Notes: generated from the letters alone by a model not told the origin. A stretch of DNA of 64,000 bases from Bacteroidota bacterium (GCA_030682255.1 JAUXOK010000028.1:1-64000), one strand, 5' to 3'. Shown: positions 9,450-18,120, counted from the first letter of the stretch. Translations and numbers: made by a program.

Positions 9450-10292
9450 ATGTTATCCTCAAATAAAAAAATTTGGTTGGTAATTGGTCCAACTGCATCT
9501 GGCAAAACAGATAAAGCCATTGAATTGGCCAAAGAACTGAACGCCCCCATTTTATCAGCAGACTCTAGACAGATTTATAAGGAATTGAACATTGCTGTTG
9601 CTAAACCAAACGAGGCACAATTGGCAATGGCAACTCACTATTTCATCAATCATGTTTCCATTTTTGAGGATTATAATGTCGGACAATACGTTGTAGAAGC
9701 TAGACATTTAATCAATCAATTGTTTAAAACCAATCAACACATCATTATTTGTGGTGGCACCGGTTTATACATCAACTCACTTTTTAATGGCATAGACAAT
9801 TTGCCACCTAAAAATGAAAAGCTCAGGCAAGAACTCCAAACCATTATTGATAAAGAAGGTATAGACACCTTAATTGAAAAAAACAGAGAATGGCTTTCAG
9901 AATCACTGATTAAAAGTAAAAATCCACAAAGAATTATCAGGGCTATTGAGATAAGGCAAAGTCCTACAATTGAGAAAGTACCCCTACCCCATTTTGAAAC
10001 TCCTTTTGAGATTGAAAAAATCTTTATTCAACCCGAAAGAGACCTTTTGTATCAAAGAATCAACAAGAGAGTGGATGACATGATTGCAAATGGCTTGGAA
10101 GCAGAAGCTCGCTCGTTATATAAACACAGAGAACTCAACGCTCTCAAAACAGTTGGCTATTCAGAATGGTGGCCCTATTTTGAAAATTTAATTTCAAAAA
10201 CCGAAGTTATTGAAAAAATAAAACAACACACGAGAAACTACGCCAAAAGACAATTGACTTGGTTTAGAAATCAGGGGATAGGGATTGGTTAA
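9450..10292 (+). CDS. miaA: tRNA dimethylallyltransferase MiaA
   Basis: MiaA attaches a dimethylallyl group to A37 of tRNAs that read UNN codons. The P-loop GPTASGKT is at residues 13-20. The DSRQIYKEL motif (about 41-49), CGGTGLYI and the C-terminal TVGYSEWWPYF and YAKRQLTWFR are all present. At 280 residues it is slightly shorter than usual. After WFRNQ the coding frame ends in GIGIG, and the stop codon TAA lies inside the first unit of the heptamer repeat beginning at 10287. The repeat may therefore have replaced the native 3' end of the gene. The catalytic core looks complete. Confidence 0.93.
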   Translation: MLSSNKKIWLVIGPTASGKTDKAIELAKELNAPILSADSRQIYKELNIAVAKPNEAQLAMATHYFINHVSIFEDYNVGQYVVEARHLINQLFKTNQHIIICGGTGLYINSLFNGIDNLPPKNEKLRQELQTIIDKEGIDTLIEKNREWLSESLIKSKNPQRIIRAIEIRQSPTIEKVPLPHFETPFEIEKIFIQPERDLLYQRINKRVDDMIANGLEAEARSLYKHRELNALKTVGYSEWWPYFENLISKTEVIEKIKQHTRNYAKRQLTWFRNQGIGIG

Positions 10293-10468
10293 TGGTTAAT
10301 GGTTATTGGTTAAGGGTTATTGGTTATTGGTTAAGGGTTAATGGTTATTGGTTATTGGTTAATGGTAATTGGTTATTGGTTAAGGGTTATTGGTTAAGGG
10401 TTAAGGGTTAAGGGTTATTGGTTATAGGTTATTGGTTAAGGGTTATTGGTTAAGGGTTAATGGTTAAT
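10287..10468. repeat. heptamer tandem repeat GGTTAAT/GGTTATT/GGTTAAG, 26 units
   Basis: Twenty-six consecutive 7-base units begin with GGT, all in register. Units end in AAT, ATT or AAG, with two odd units (12th GGTAATT, 20th GGTTATA). One strand is rich in G and T and the other in C and A. The array starts within the last codons of miaA and provides its stop. It resembles a simple-sequence (slipped-strand) expansion. Confidence 0.95.
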
Positions 10469-10520
10469 GGTGTAAGGGTTTTCCGCATGATAAATGTGGG
10501 AGGTTAAGTTTTAATGGTTG

Positions 10521-10538
10521 TTCCGTTGAGCAACGGAA
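10521..10538. repeat. short perfect hairpin TTCCGTTGAGCAACGGAA
   Basis: A 7-bp stem with a 4-base loop is followed 7 bases later by a short T-run. It may be a weak terminator of the miaA transcript or a REP-like palindrome. Apart from the heptamers and this hairpin, nothing is seen in the 10293-10640 gap except the toxin-antitoxin promoter. Confidence 0.5.
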
Positions 10539-10616
10539 TGTTCACTTTTTACAACTTTCTGAAAATCAATATAAAAATGATATGTAATGTTTTTAGTTTC
10601 ATATATAAATATGAAT

Positions 10617-10624
10617 TATATTTG
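10617..10624 (+). promoter_or_regulatory. -7 box (TATATTTG) of the toxin-antitoxin operon
   Basis: A consensus TAnnTTTG lies 16 bases before the antitoxin ATG. Direct and inverted AT-rich repeats around 10577-10640 could serve as an operator for autoregulation, but I cannot define one. Confidence 0.6.
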
Positions 10625-10640
10625 CATTATATAAATACAA

Positions 10641-10877
10641 ATGACAACATTTACAAGTACATTGCCTGAGGAGTTGTTCGAGAAACTCAATCATATTTCC
10701 AAACAATTGGCACTTCCAAAGAATAAAATCATTGAGAAAGCTTTAAGAATATACATTGAGCAAATTCACAAAGCCGAATATATTCAATCATTCAAACAAA
10801 TGAATGATGACGATGATATTATAAAAATTGCAGAAGAAGGCATGGTTGAATATTTAAATCAAATATCAGACAAGTGA
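10641..10877 (+). CDS. ribbon-helix-helix antitoxin of a MazF-type pair
   Basis: The 78-residue protein has a typical RHH/CopG-like N-terminus: a beta strand (FTSTLPEELFEKL) followed by helices with KNKIIEKALRIYIEQ. The acidic C-terminal tail (DDDDII ... EEG) would wrap the toxin. It probably binds DNA as a dimer and represses its own operon. Its stop codon overlaps the GTG start of the toxin gene by four bases (GTGA), indicating translational coupling. Confidence 0.82.
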   Translation: MTTFTSTLPEELFEKLNHISKQLALPKNKIIEKALRIYIEQIHKAEYIQSFKQMNDDDDIIKIAEEGMVEYLNQISDK

Positions 10878-11206
10878 AACAAGGTGAAATTTGGTATGTT
10901 GATTTGGCTCCTGTAAAAGGAAGTGAGCAATCTGGGTTTCGACCTGTAGTAATAATCAGTGGAAATTTATTAAACACGCATGCACCTGTTATCATCTGCT
11001 GTCCATTGACCACAAAGATAAAAAACTATAAAGGCAATATCATATTAGAACCCAATAGCAAAAATGGATTAAAGCTTCAATCAGAGGCACTTACTTTTCA
11101 CGTAAGAAGCATTGATAAAAAAAGACTTGTAGAAAAAATCGGGACTATACCCGTAGATTCAGTTAAACAAATCATTACTACTTTGAATGATTTATTGAAG
11201 TATTGA
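10874..11206 (+). CDS. MazF/PemK-family endoribonuclease toxin
   Basis: The 110-residue length is standard for the family. The N-terminal signature GEIWYVDLAPVKGSEQSGFR (residues 4-23) contains the conserved Gly/Ser/Gln/Arg loop, followed by PVVIISGN, CCPLTTKI and the SEALTFHVRSIDKKRL segment. The start is GTG at 10874, inside the antitoxin stop. MazF toxins cut mRNA at short sequences. The 3' end abuts the next frame, but no promoter sharing is evident. Confidence 0.88.
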   Translation: MKQGEIWYVDLAPVKGSEQSGFRPVVIISGNLLNTHAPVIICCPLTTKIKNYKGNIILEPNSKNGLKLQSEALTFHVRSIDKKRLVEKIGTIPVDSVKQIITTLNDLLKY

Positions 11207-11304
11207 TTTTATACCAATCTGATTTAATAATTAACTCAAAATATTTTGGACTATTGTATCATTCTAAATGGTATTATATTGCAACCCTTTTTAAAAATAA
11301 TATT

Positions 11305-11901
11305 ATGCAAGACATTCAGTTTCCAGTAACCTTTAAATTCAAAGTTTCAACTTTGGCAAATGATTTTGTAGCCAAAGATGCCAATGGCAGAACCATCGCA
11401 TTTGTGCACCAAAAAATGTTTAAATTCAAAGAAGACATTTTAATTTATGAGGATGAAACCAAAGCCAAAGTAATTTATAGAATCAAAGCTGATAAGTGGC
11501 TTGATTTTTCTGCTGCGTATACCTTTTATGATGAACAAGAAAAAGATTTTGGCAAAATTCTAAGAAAAGGATGGAAATCTGCTTGGAAGGTTAAATATGA
11601 CATTGTAGATGATGGACAACAAATAAAATATAAGTTAAACGAAGAAAGTGCTTGGACCAGAATTTTTGATTCTATGCTTGGAGAAATACCAATTTTAGGG
11701 ATTTTTACAGGTTACTTTTTTAACCCATCATATTTAGTTACGAATATAAATACGGATCCAATTGTGCGTCTAAAAAAACTACCTTCATTTCTAGGAAAAA
11801 GTTTTGAAGTTACCAAAGTTGGGGAGATGAACACAGAAGATGACGACAGAATCATGCTTGGATTGATGATGATGATATTATTAGAAAGACACAGAGGTTG
11901 A
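11305..11901 (+). CDS. hypothetical protein, possible tubby/LURP-one-like fold
   Basis: The frame is open from 11203, but I choose the ATG at 11305 (protein starting MQDIQFPVTFKFKV, 198 residues), because the upstream part overlaps the toxin stop and looks non-coding. The pattern of beta strands (FVAKDANGRTIAFVHQK; KEDILIYEDETKAKVIYRIKAD) resembles the tubby-C-terminal/LURP-one-related fold, which binds membranes or lipids. A Gly/Phe-rich segment near residues 150-165 and a Met-rich C-terminal helix follow. The assignment is tentative and the function is unknown. Confidence 0.6.
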   Translation: MQDIQFPVTFKFKVSTLANDFVAKDANGRTIAFVHQKMFKFKEDILIYEDETKAKVIYRIKADKWLDFSAAYTFYDEQEKDFGKILRKGWKSAWKVKYDIVDDGQQIKYKLNEESAWTRIFDSMLGEIPILGIFTGYFFNPSYLVTNINTDPIVRLKKLPSFLGKSFEVTKVGEMNTEDDDRIMLGLMMMILLERHRG

Positions 11902-11915
11902 TAGTAATTTAATTT

Positions 11916-12024
11916 GGGCGCCTTGGCCTCGCCCTTCGGGTTCGCTATCGCTCCGTACTTCACTTCGTTTCGCACCTCCCCTTGCAGGGTAGCCTCCGGT
12001 CTTGGGGCGCATTCGGTTTGCTCC
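11916..12024. repeat. GC-rich intergenic island upstream of cas1
   Basis: A 109-bp stretch is strikingly GC-rich compared with the AT-rich surroundings. It contains CGCCCTTCGGG, CTATCGCTCCG, GCAGGGTAGCCTCCGG and GGGGCGC segments that can form short hairpins. It is non-coding on both strands as far as I can judge. GC-rich intergenic elements of this style are common in Bacteroidota genomes. Only one copy is seen in this window. Confidence 0.6.
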
Positions 12025-12175
12025 AAAAAATCATTCGATTTTCTTCATAACAATGATTAATTGATTGTCTCAAATCATACCCTCACTTCAGACCAAATCA
12101 AAGGTAATGAAATAAAGTATTGATTTTACTTTGGTTTAGTTTTTGATATTTTAACATTTTAACAAAATTAAACCT

Positions 12176-13096
12176 ATGATAAAACGCACCCTTTACTTTG
12201 GAAATCCAGCTTATCTGAGAACCCAAAATGAACAATTAATTGTTACTTTACCCGAAAACAAAAGCGGCCTGAATGAGACAGACAGAAGTGCTTCTATACC
12301 CATAGAGGATATTGGTATTGTGATTCTCGACCATCAACAAATTACTATTTCTCAGGCTTTAATAGCCAAACTACTGAACAACAATGTAGCTTTTATTACC
12401 TGCAACGACACCCACCACCCTACAGGTCTTTTATTAAACTTAGATGGCAATACCCTGCAAGCAGAAAGATTCAGACAACAAATTGATGCTTCGTTACCAT
12501 TAAAAAAACAATTGTGGGCGCAAACCATCGAACAGAAACTTAAAAACCAAGCTTTTGTTTTAAAACAATTTAATCAAGGTGATCCCGATCTTCTACTGCA
12601 AATGAGTAAACAAATTAGAAGTGGCGACCCCGAAAATATGGAAGGCAGAGCTGCTGCACATTATTGGAAACATTTGTTTGGAATAGAAAATGATTTTAAA
12701 AGAGACCGAGAAGGTGATACGCCAAATCATGTTTTGAATTATGGTTACGCCATTTTAAGAGCCATTACTGCTAGATGTTTGGTGGGCAGCGGTTTACTTC
12801 CCACATTAGGCATACACCATCGCAATAAATACAATGCATACTGTTTGGCTGATGACATCATGGAGCCTTATCGCCCCTTTATCGATCAAATAGTTGCAAC
12901 CTTATTTTACGAAAAAGCTATACCTGAAGAATTAGACAAAGAAACCAAAGCCAAACTATTGGCCATACCAACGATGGACGTTATCATCAACAGAGAAAGT
13001 AGCCCTTTGATGATTGCCATGCAAAGAACCACAGCCAGTTTGAACAAATGTTTTGAAGGTGTTCAATTAAAAATTATATATCCAAAACTGTCTTAA
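12176..13096 (+). CDS. cas1: CRISPR-associated endonuclease Cas1 (type II)
   Basis: Cas1 is the integrase of spacer acquisition. The 306-residue protein has the type II N-terminus (RTLYFGNPAYL; IPIEDIGIVILDH). The metal-binding residues are in place: Glu156 in NMEGRAAAHYW, His214/His215 in GIHHRNKYN, and Asp227/Glu230 in DDIMEPYRPFID. The ATG at 12176 opens the first cas gene of the locus. cas2 follows after 12 bases, so the two form an operon. Nothing suggests inactivation. Here cas1-cas2 lie upstream of cas9 rather than downstream, as is usual in II-C loci. Confidence 0.97.
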   Translation: MIKRTLYFGNPAYLRTQNEQLIVTLPENKSGLNETDRSASIPIEDIGIVILDHQQITISQALIAKLLNNNVAFITCNDTHHPTGLLLNLDGNTLQAERFRQQIDASLPLKKQLWAQTIEQKLKNQAFVLKQFNQGDPDLLLQMSKQIRSGDPENMEGRAAAHYWKHLFGIENDFKRDREGDTPNHVLNYGYAILRAITARCLVGSGLLPTLGIHHRNKYNAYCLADDIMEPYRPFIDQIVATLFYEKAIPEELDKETKAKLLAIPTMDVIINRESSPLMIAMQRTTASLNKCFEGVQLKIIYPKLS

Positions 13097-13099
13097 TGA

Positions 13100-13453
<354 letters not shown>

Positions 13454-13491
13454 AAAATGAATTATTATGGTTTGATTTGTAAGTACTAAAA

Positions 13492-14115
13492 ATGCTTGAA
13501 CCTTCAAAATATTATCATATCTACAACCATGCCAACGGTGATGATATACTTTTTAGAAACGATGAAAATCATTATTTCTTTTTAAGAAAATATCAACACC
13601 ATATCTCCCCAGTAGCAGATACATACGCCTACTGTTTGATGCCAAACCATTTTCATTTTCTAGTTAAAATTAAATCCGAAGCGGAGATTTTCGAATATTT
13701 AAAAACTTTTCCAAAGTTTGGAACTTTGGAAAAGTTTAACGCGTTAAACGATAAGGTAATTTCGAATTTTCTATCTAAACAGTTTGCGAACTTATTTAGC
13801 TCTTATACGCAAGCTTATAATAAGATGTATAACCGCAGGGGTTCGTTATTTCTTAAAAATTTTAAACAAAAAGAAGTTGGCGACAACGCCTATTTCATCA
13901 ACTTAATACGCTACATACACGCCAATCCTGTACATCACGGTTTTACAAAAAGCATGTCGGATTGGAAGTTTTCGTCATACAACAGTTTTTTCTCCGAAAA
14001 ACCCACGCTCCTCAACAAAATGGATGTTATAAACTTTTTTGGTAGCTACGACTATTTTTTTAACATCCATCAACAGGGTGATATAGGATCATTGAACTTG
14101 GATTTTGATTTTTGA
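13492..14115 (+). CDS. REP-associated tyrosine transposase (RAYT, Y1/HUH family)
   Basis: The 207-residue protein belongs to the IS200-like Y1 transposase group associated with REP hairpins. The HUH motif is PNHFHFLVK with His53 and His55. The probable nucleophile is Tyr141 in LIRYIHANPVHHGF. The family signature NRRGSLFLKNFK is also present. These enzymes cleave and join single-stranded hairpin DNA and are usually not bounded by insertion-sequence ends. The gene sits between cas2 and cas9 in the same direction and appears intact. Two perfect palindromes lie inside the coding sequence (13703-13748). Whether it serves the CRISPR locus or merely landed there is unknown. Confidence 0.9.
   Translation: MLEPSKYYHIYNHANGDDILFRNDENHYFFLRKYQHHISPVADTYAYCLMPNHFHFLVKIKSEAEIFEYLKTFPKFGTLEKFNALNDKVISNFLSKQFANLFSSYTQAYNKMYNRRGSLFLKNFKQKEVGDNAYFINLIRYIHANPVHHGFTKSMSDWKFSSYNSFFSEKPTLLNKMDVINFFGSYDYFFNIHQQGDIGSLNLDFDF
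13703..13748. repeat. two overlapping perfect palindromes inside the RAYT gene
   Basis: A 16-bp stem with a 3-base loop (left arm AAACTTTTCCAAAGTT, right arm its exact complement, 13703-13737) overlaps a second 14-bp perfect palindrome, TTTAACGCGTTAAA, at 13735-13748. Both are translated in frame within the transposase. Confidence 0.9.
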
Positions 14116-14126
14116 AAAATAATAAC

Positions 14127-14209
14127 AAAAAAAATGCCTCCCACTTGAGCGGAGAGGCTTACTAAATGTTTTCACAACGGAATAATCCTTATTGTGAATT
14201 GGTTTCGTT
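14127..14209 (-). ncRNA. tracrRNA of the type II-C system
   Basis: On the minus strand, 14209-14192 is an 18-base anti-repeat (AACGAAACCAATTCACAA) that is perfectly complementary to the start of the crRNA repeat. Next comes the short stem region AAGGATTATTCCG, a linker with TTGTGAAAACATTT, and a terminator hairpin (14136-14158) with an 8-base T-run. Predicted length is about 83 nt. The promoter at 14214-14244 places the transcription start at or next to the first anti-repeat base. The RNA is transcribed away from cas9 and toward the RAYT gene. Boundaries are inferred, not measured. Confidence 0.92.
14136..14158 (-). terminator. tracrRNA terminator hairpin
   Basis: GCCTCTCC and GGGAGGC arms (one G-U pair) enclose a short loop and are followed on the minus strand by AT and eight T bases. 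On the plus strand no T-run follows, so it acts on the tracrRNA and not on cas2/RAYT mRNA. Confidence 0.88.
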
Positions 14210-14213
14210 ATTG

Positions 14214-14244
14214 CAAATGTAATTTTTTTTTATTTAATTGCAAA
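14214..14244 (-). promoter_or_regulatory. tracrRNA promoter TTTG-N19-TACATTTG
   Basis: On the minus strand, TTTG (14244-14241) and TACATTTG (14221-14214) are separated by 19 bases, an exact match to the Bacteroidota consensus. The expected start, 5-7 bases later, falls on the anti-repeat. The promoter lies within 50 bases of the cas9 start codon and is divergent to it. Confidence 0.85.
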
Positions 14245-14260
14245 CTAATATTTAAAAACT

Positions 14261-17200
14261 ATGAAAAAGACAATTTTAGGACTAGATTTAGGAACCAATA
14301 GTATCGGGTGGGCATTAATTGAAATTGATAACAAAGGAATTCCTATTAAAATAGTTGCAATGGGTTCTAGAATTATACCTTTAAATAGTGACCAAAAGAA
14401 TGAGTTTGAAAAAGGGCAAGCTATAAGTACAAATCAAAACAGAACAACTGCTAGAACACAACGAAAAGGTTATGATAGAAAACAATTAAGAAAAAAAGAA
14501 TTAAAAGAACTGTTTAATCAATTAGATATTAAAATTACAGATGATTTAATGCAACTGCCAAAAATGGATTTATGGAAGTTAAGGGCAAATGCCGCAAATC
14601 CAAACGAAGAAATTAGCAAAGAACAGTTGGGACGTATTTTATTTATGTTTAATCAAAAAAGAGGCTATAAATCGGCAAGAAGCGAAGCAAATGCTGATAA
14701 AAAACAAACTGATTATGTGCAAGAAGTTTTAAATAGATATGACAAAATCAAAAACGAAAATAAAACAATTGGTGAATATTTCTACTCTAAATTAAATGAC
14801 CAAAATTATAGAATAAAAGACCAAATTTTGCCAAGAGAGGCATATATTTCTGAATTTGAAACTATCATCAATATTCAAAAGAACAAACATCCTTTCTTAA
14901 CTGAAAATGTAATTAATCAACTTAAAAATGAAATCATTTTTTATCAAAGAAATTTAAAATCACAAAAGGGACTAATAAATATTTGTGAGTTGGAAGGATG
15001 TGAAACTAAAGTTTTTGATAAAATAAAAGAAATTGAAAAAATCTCATTTATTGGACCTAGAGTTTCACCAAAAACATCACCTATTTTTCAGATTTGTAAA
15101 ATTTGGGAAATGGTTAATAATATTACATTTAAAGTTAAAAACAATGATGGTTCTAAATACAAATGGAGAGATTACGATTTATCTTTGGAAGAAAGAAAAT
15201 CCATTGCAAAGTTTTTAAGTGTTCATCATCAAATAACATATAAAGAACTAATTGGATTAATCGGGTTAAATGAGAAAGACGTTTATCCAAACCGCCAAAT
15301 TAGCAAAGGGCTTCAGGGAAACATCACTTATTCTGAAATTGACAAAATAATTACTGATAAAAGTCTTTTAAAATTTAACTTAAATATTGTTTCGTGTAAT
15401 AAGAGTGCAGAATTAATTGATAAACAGACTGGAGAGGTTTTAGATGAAATAGAAGCAGAAGAAGTGGATAAAAACATAGAAAAAGAACCATTATATAAAT
15501 TATGGCATACCATTTATTCAATTAAAGATGTAGAAGAATGTAAAAATGCATTATTGAAAAAGTTTAATACTTTAAATGAAATAGAAGCTGAACAATTGGC
15601 AAAAATCGATTTTAACAAACAAGCTTATGGTAATAAAAGCACAAAAGCAATGAGAAAAATCTTACCGTATTTAATGAAAGGTTATGGATATTCACAAGCT
15701 TGTAGTTTAGCCGGCTACAATCATAGCAAAAGTTTAACAAAAGATGAAAACAAAGAAAGGTTTTTAGATTCTAAATTAGAATTATTTGCTAAAAATAGTT
15801 TAAGACAGCCTGTTGTTGAAAAAATATTAAATCAAATGGTAAATGTTGTTAATGTCATTATTGATACATATGGAAAACCTTTTGAAATAAGAGTTGAACT
15901 AGCCAGAGAATTAAAACAAAGCAAAGACGAAAGAAATAACACCACAAGCAACAACGAAGCCAACAAAGCAATCAACAAAGAAATTGAAAATAGATTAGCT
16001 GAACATGGCATTAAGGCAACAAAGCGTTATATTGAAAAATATAAACTCATTTTTCCAAGTAGGTCTGTAATAAACATCAGATCAGGAAAAGCAGAGTTAA
16101 AAAAACTAAAAGAGGCAACTGTATGTAATCAATGCCTATATTGTGGTCAATCATTCAATTTGAGTGAAGCATTAACAGGCGATGCTTTTGATGTTGACCA
16201 TATTGTTCCAAAAGCTATATTATTTGACGATTCACAAACCAATAAAGTATTGGTTCACAGAAAATGTAATTCAGATAAATTAATGACTACTGCCTATGAT
16301 TATGTTGCTTCAAAGGGAGAACAAGCTTTAAATGAATATTTGCTACGAATAGATGAATGGTATAAAAAAGGTATATTGGGATATGGCAAAGTTCAACGCT
16401 TAAAAGTATCATATATTGAATACCAAGAAAGAAAAGCAAAAAAGAAAGAAACGCCAGCCGATATTCAACTTTGGGAAAGTTTTATTGATAGACAATTAAG
16501 AGAAACTGCCTACATTGCCAAGAAAGCAAAAGAAACATTGTTAAAAATTTGTCATAATGTACATAGTACAGAAGGCAATGTAACAGCTAAATTAAGAAAA
16601 CTTTGGGGTTGGGATGATGCTTTAATGAATTTACAATTACCCAAATTTAGAGATTTAGGGCAAACAGAAATGATTGAATGGACAAGTGAGCATGGCAAAC
16701 GTTTACATAAAAAAGAAGCAATAAAAGGTTGGACAAAAAGAGATGACCACCGCCATCATGCAATAGACGCACTTGTAATTTCTTGCACTAAACAAGGATT
16801 TATACAACGTATCAATACTCTAAGCAATAGTGATGTAAAAGATGAAATGAATAGAGAGATAAACGAAGCAAAAATAGAATACAATGAAAAACTATCTTTA
16901 CTTGATAAGTATTTAATTGAAAATAAGCCTAAAGCATTTACAACAAAATATGTAGAACAAGAAACAGACAAAATTTTAGTTTCTTTCAAAGCTGGCAAAA
17001 AAGTAGCTACTTCAGGTGTAAGAAAAGCAAAAGTAAATGGCAAAAAACAAATAGTTCAAAAAGATATTATTGTGCCTAGAGGTGCATTACACGAACAAAG
17101 TGTATATGGCAAAAATAAAGTTGTAGATAAAGACAAGTCAATTAAATATATATTCGAAAACACCGAAAAAATCATCAATAAAGATATTAAAGCACTCGTT

Positions 17201-18088
17201 TTAAAAAGAATTGTAGAACATGGAGATATTAAAACAGCAATTGAATCGCTAAAAAAAGAACCTATTTATTTAGACGATGATAAGAAAACTACACTTGAAA
17301 AAGCAGATTGTTGGAAAGAGGAGGTTGTTCTTAAATATCCTTTATTAAGTATAAAAACCAATGATGTTCAATACATAATAGATGAAAAGGTTAAAAAATT
17401 AGTAAAAGAAAGATTAGAACAACATGGAGGTAATGAAAAAATAGCTTATAAAGAACCTTTGTATTTCAACTTAGAAAAGAAAATTGAAATTAAAACTGTA
17501 AGACTTTTCGTTAAGTTAGATAATGTTGAACCAGTTAAGAAAGATGAAAATGGCAAAGAGATTGGATTTGTGAAACCAGGCAATAATCATCATATTGCTA
17601 TCTATAAAGACAAAAAAGAAAATTATATACAACACTCATGTACTTTTTGGCATGCCATTGAAAGAAAAAAATACAAACTTCCAATTGTAATCAATAACAC
17701 TAACCAAGTTTGGTCAACCATTGGCATAAAAGAACTACCACAAACTTTTTTACAAAAATTACCGCATGATAATTTAGAATTAGCATATAGTTTACAGCAA
17801 AACGAAATGTATATATTGGGTTTAAATAAAGATGATGCTGAAAAAGCATTAAATGAAAATAATCATTCTTTAATAAGTAAACATTTGTATTTAGTTTGGA
17901 GTGTATCTGAAAACAATTATTGGTTTAGACACCATTTAGAAACTAAAAATTCTGACTTAAAGAAAACAGAAGGAGCAAAAGAAAGTAATCGATATTACTT
18001 ATTTAAAAGTGTAGGAGCATTTATAAATATAAAACCAATTAAGGTAAGAATTAATCATTTAGGTCAAATTAGTAAAATTGGGGAATAA
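14261..18088 (+). CDS. cas9: CRISPR-associated endonuclease Cas9 (type II-C)
   Basis: Cas9 is the RNA-guided DNA endonuclease, 1275 residues here. RuvC-I is ILGLDLGTNSIGWAL with catalytic Asp9. The Arg-rich bridge helix (RTTARTQRKGYDRKQLRKK) is at about residues 67-85. RuvC-II is EIRVELARELK with Glu546. The HNH domain has CLYCGQ near 626, the catalytic DVDHIVPKA with His647, and HRKCNSDK. RuvC-III is DDHRHHAIDALV with His833 and Asp836. The rest is the PAM-interacting C-terminus. All key residues are present, so it should be active. It is longer than the compact ~1050-residue II-C enzymes and shorter than the ~1400-residue Bacteroidota ones. No csn2 or cas4 accompanies it. Confidence 0.98.
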   Translation: MKKTILGLDLGTNSIGWALIEIDNKGIPIKIVAMGSRIIPLNSDQKNEFEKGQAISTNQNRTTARTQRKGYDRKQLRKKELKELFNQLDIKITDDLMQLPKMDLWKLRANAANPNEEISKEQLGRILFMFNQKRGYKSARSEANADKKQTDYVQEVLNRYDKIKNENKTIGEYFYSKLNDQNYRIKDQILPREAYISEFETIINIQKNKHPFLTENVINQLKNEIIFYQRNLKSQKGLINICELEGCETKVFDKIKEIEKISFIGPRVSPKTSPIFQICKIWEMVNNITFKVKNNDGSKYKWRDYDLSLEERKSIAKFLSVHHQITYKELIGLIGLNEKDVYPNRQISKGLQGNITYSEIDKIITDKSLLKFNLNIVSCNKSAELIDKQTGEVLDEIEAEEVDKNIEKEPLYKLWHTIYSIKDVEECKNALLKKFNTLNEIEAEQLAKIDFNKQAYGNKSTKAMRKILPYLMKGYGYSQACSLAGYNHSKSLTKDENKERFLDSKLELFAKNSLRQPVVEKILNQMVNVVNVIIDTYGKPFEIRVELARELKQSKDERNNTTSNNEANKAINKEIENRLAEHGIKATKRYIEKYKLIFPSRSVINIRSGKAELKKLKEATVCNQCLYCGQSFNLSEALTGDAFDVDHIVPKAILFDDSQTNKVLVHRKCNSDKLMTTAYDYVASKGEQALNEYLLRIDEWYKKGILGYGKVQRLKVSYIEYQERKAKKKETPADIQLWESFIDRQLRETAYIAKKAKETLLKICHNVHSTEGNVTAKLRKLWGWDDALMNLQLPKFRDLGQTEMIEWTSEHGKRLHKKEAIKGWTKRDDHRHHAIDALVISCTKQGFIQRINTLSNSDVKDEMNREINEAKIEYNEKLSLLDKYLIENKPKAFTTKYVEQETDKILVSFKAGKKVATSGVRKAKVNGKKQIVQKDIIVPRGALHEQSVYGKNKVVDKDKSIKYIFENTEKIINKDIKALVLKRIVEHGDIKTAIESLKKEPIYLDDDKKTTLEKADCWKEEVVLKYPLLSIKTNDVQYIIDEKVKKLVKERLEQHGGNEKIAYKEPLYFNLEKKIEIKTVRLFVKLDNVEPVKKDENGKEIGFVKPGNNHHIAIYKDKKENYIQHSCTFWHAIERKKYKLPIVINNTNQVWSTIGIKELPQTFLQKLPHDNLELAYSLQQNEMYILGLNKDDAEKALNENNHSLISKHLYLVWSVSENNYWFRHHLETKNSDLKKTEGAKESNRYYLFKSVGAFINIKPIKVRINHLGQISKIGE

Positions 18089-18120
18089 ATAATCTAATTA
18101 GAATAATATTTTTTAAAACA

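Noticed and set aside
10287-10468. Heptamer repeat as a telomere or replicon end
   Set aside because: It is internal, continues into ordinary single-copy DNA on both sides, and units vary. A simple-sequence expansion is enough to explain it.
11712-12026. 104-residue minus-strand frame through the GC-rich island
   Set aside because: It overlaps the end of the tubby-like gene and reads low-complexity GC-rich DNA; the peptide looks like no protein family. The island is better described as non-coding.
16756-17043. 95-residue frame antisense to cas9
   Set aside because: It lies wholly within the conserved RuvC-III and following part of cas9, has no promoter or recognisable protein, and is explained as a shadow of AT-rich coding DNA.
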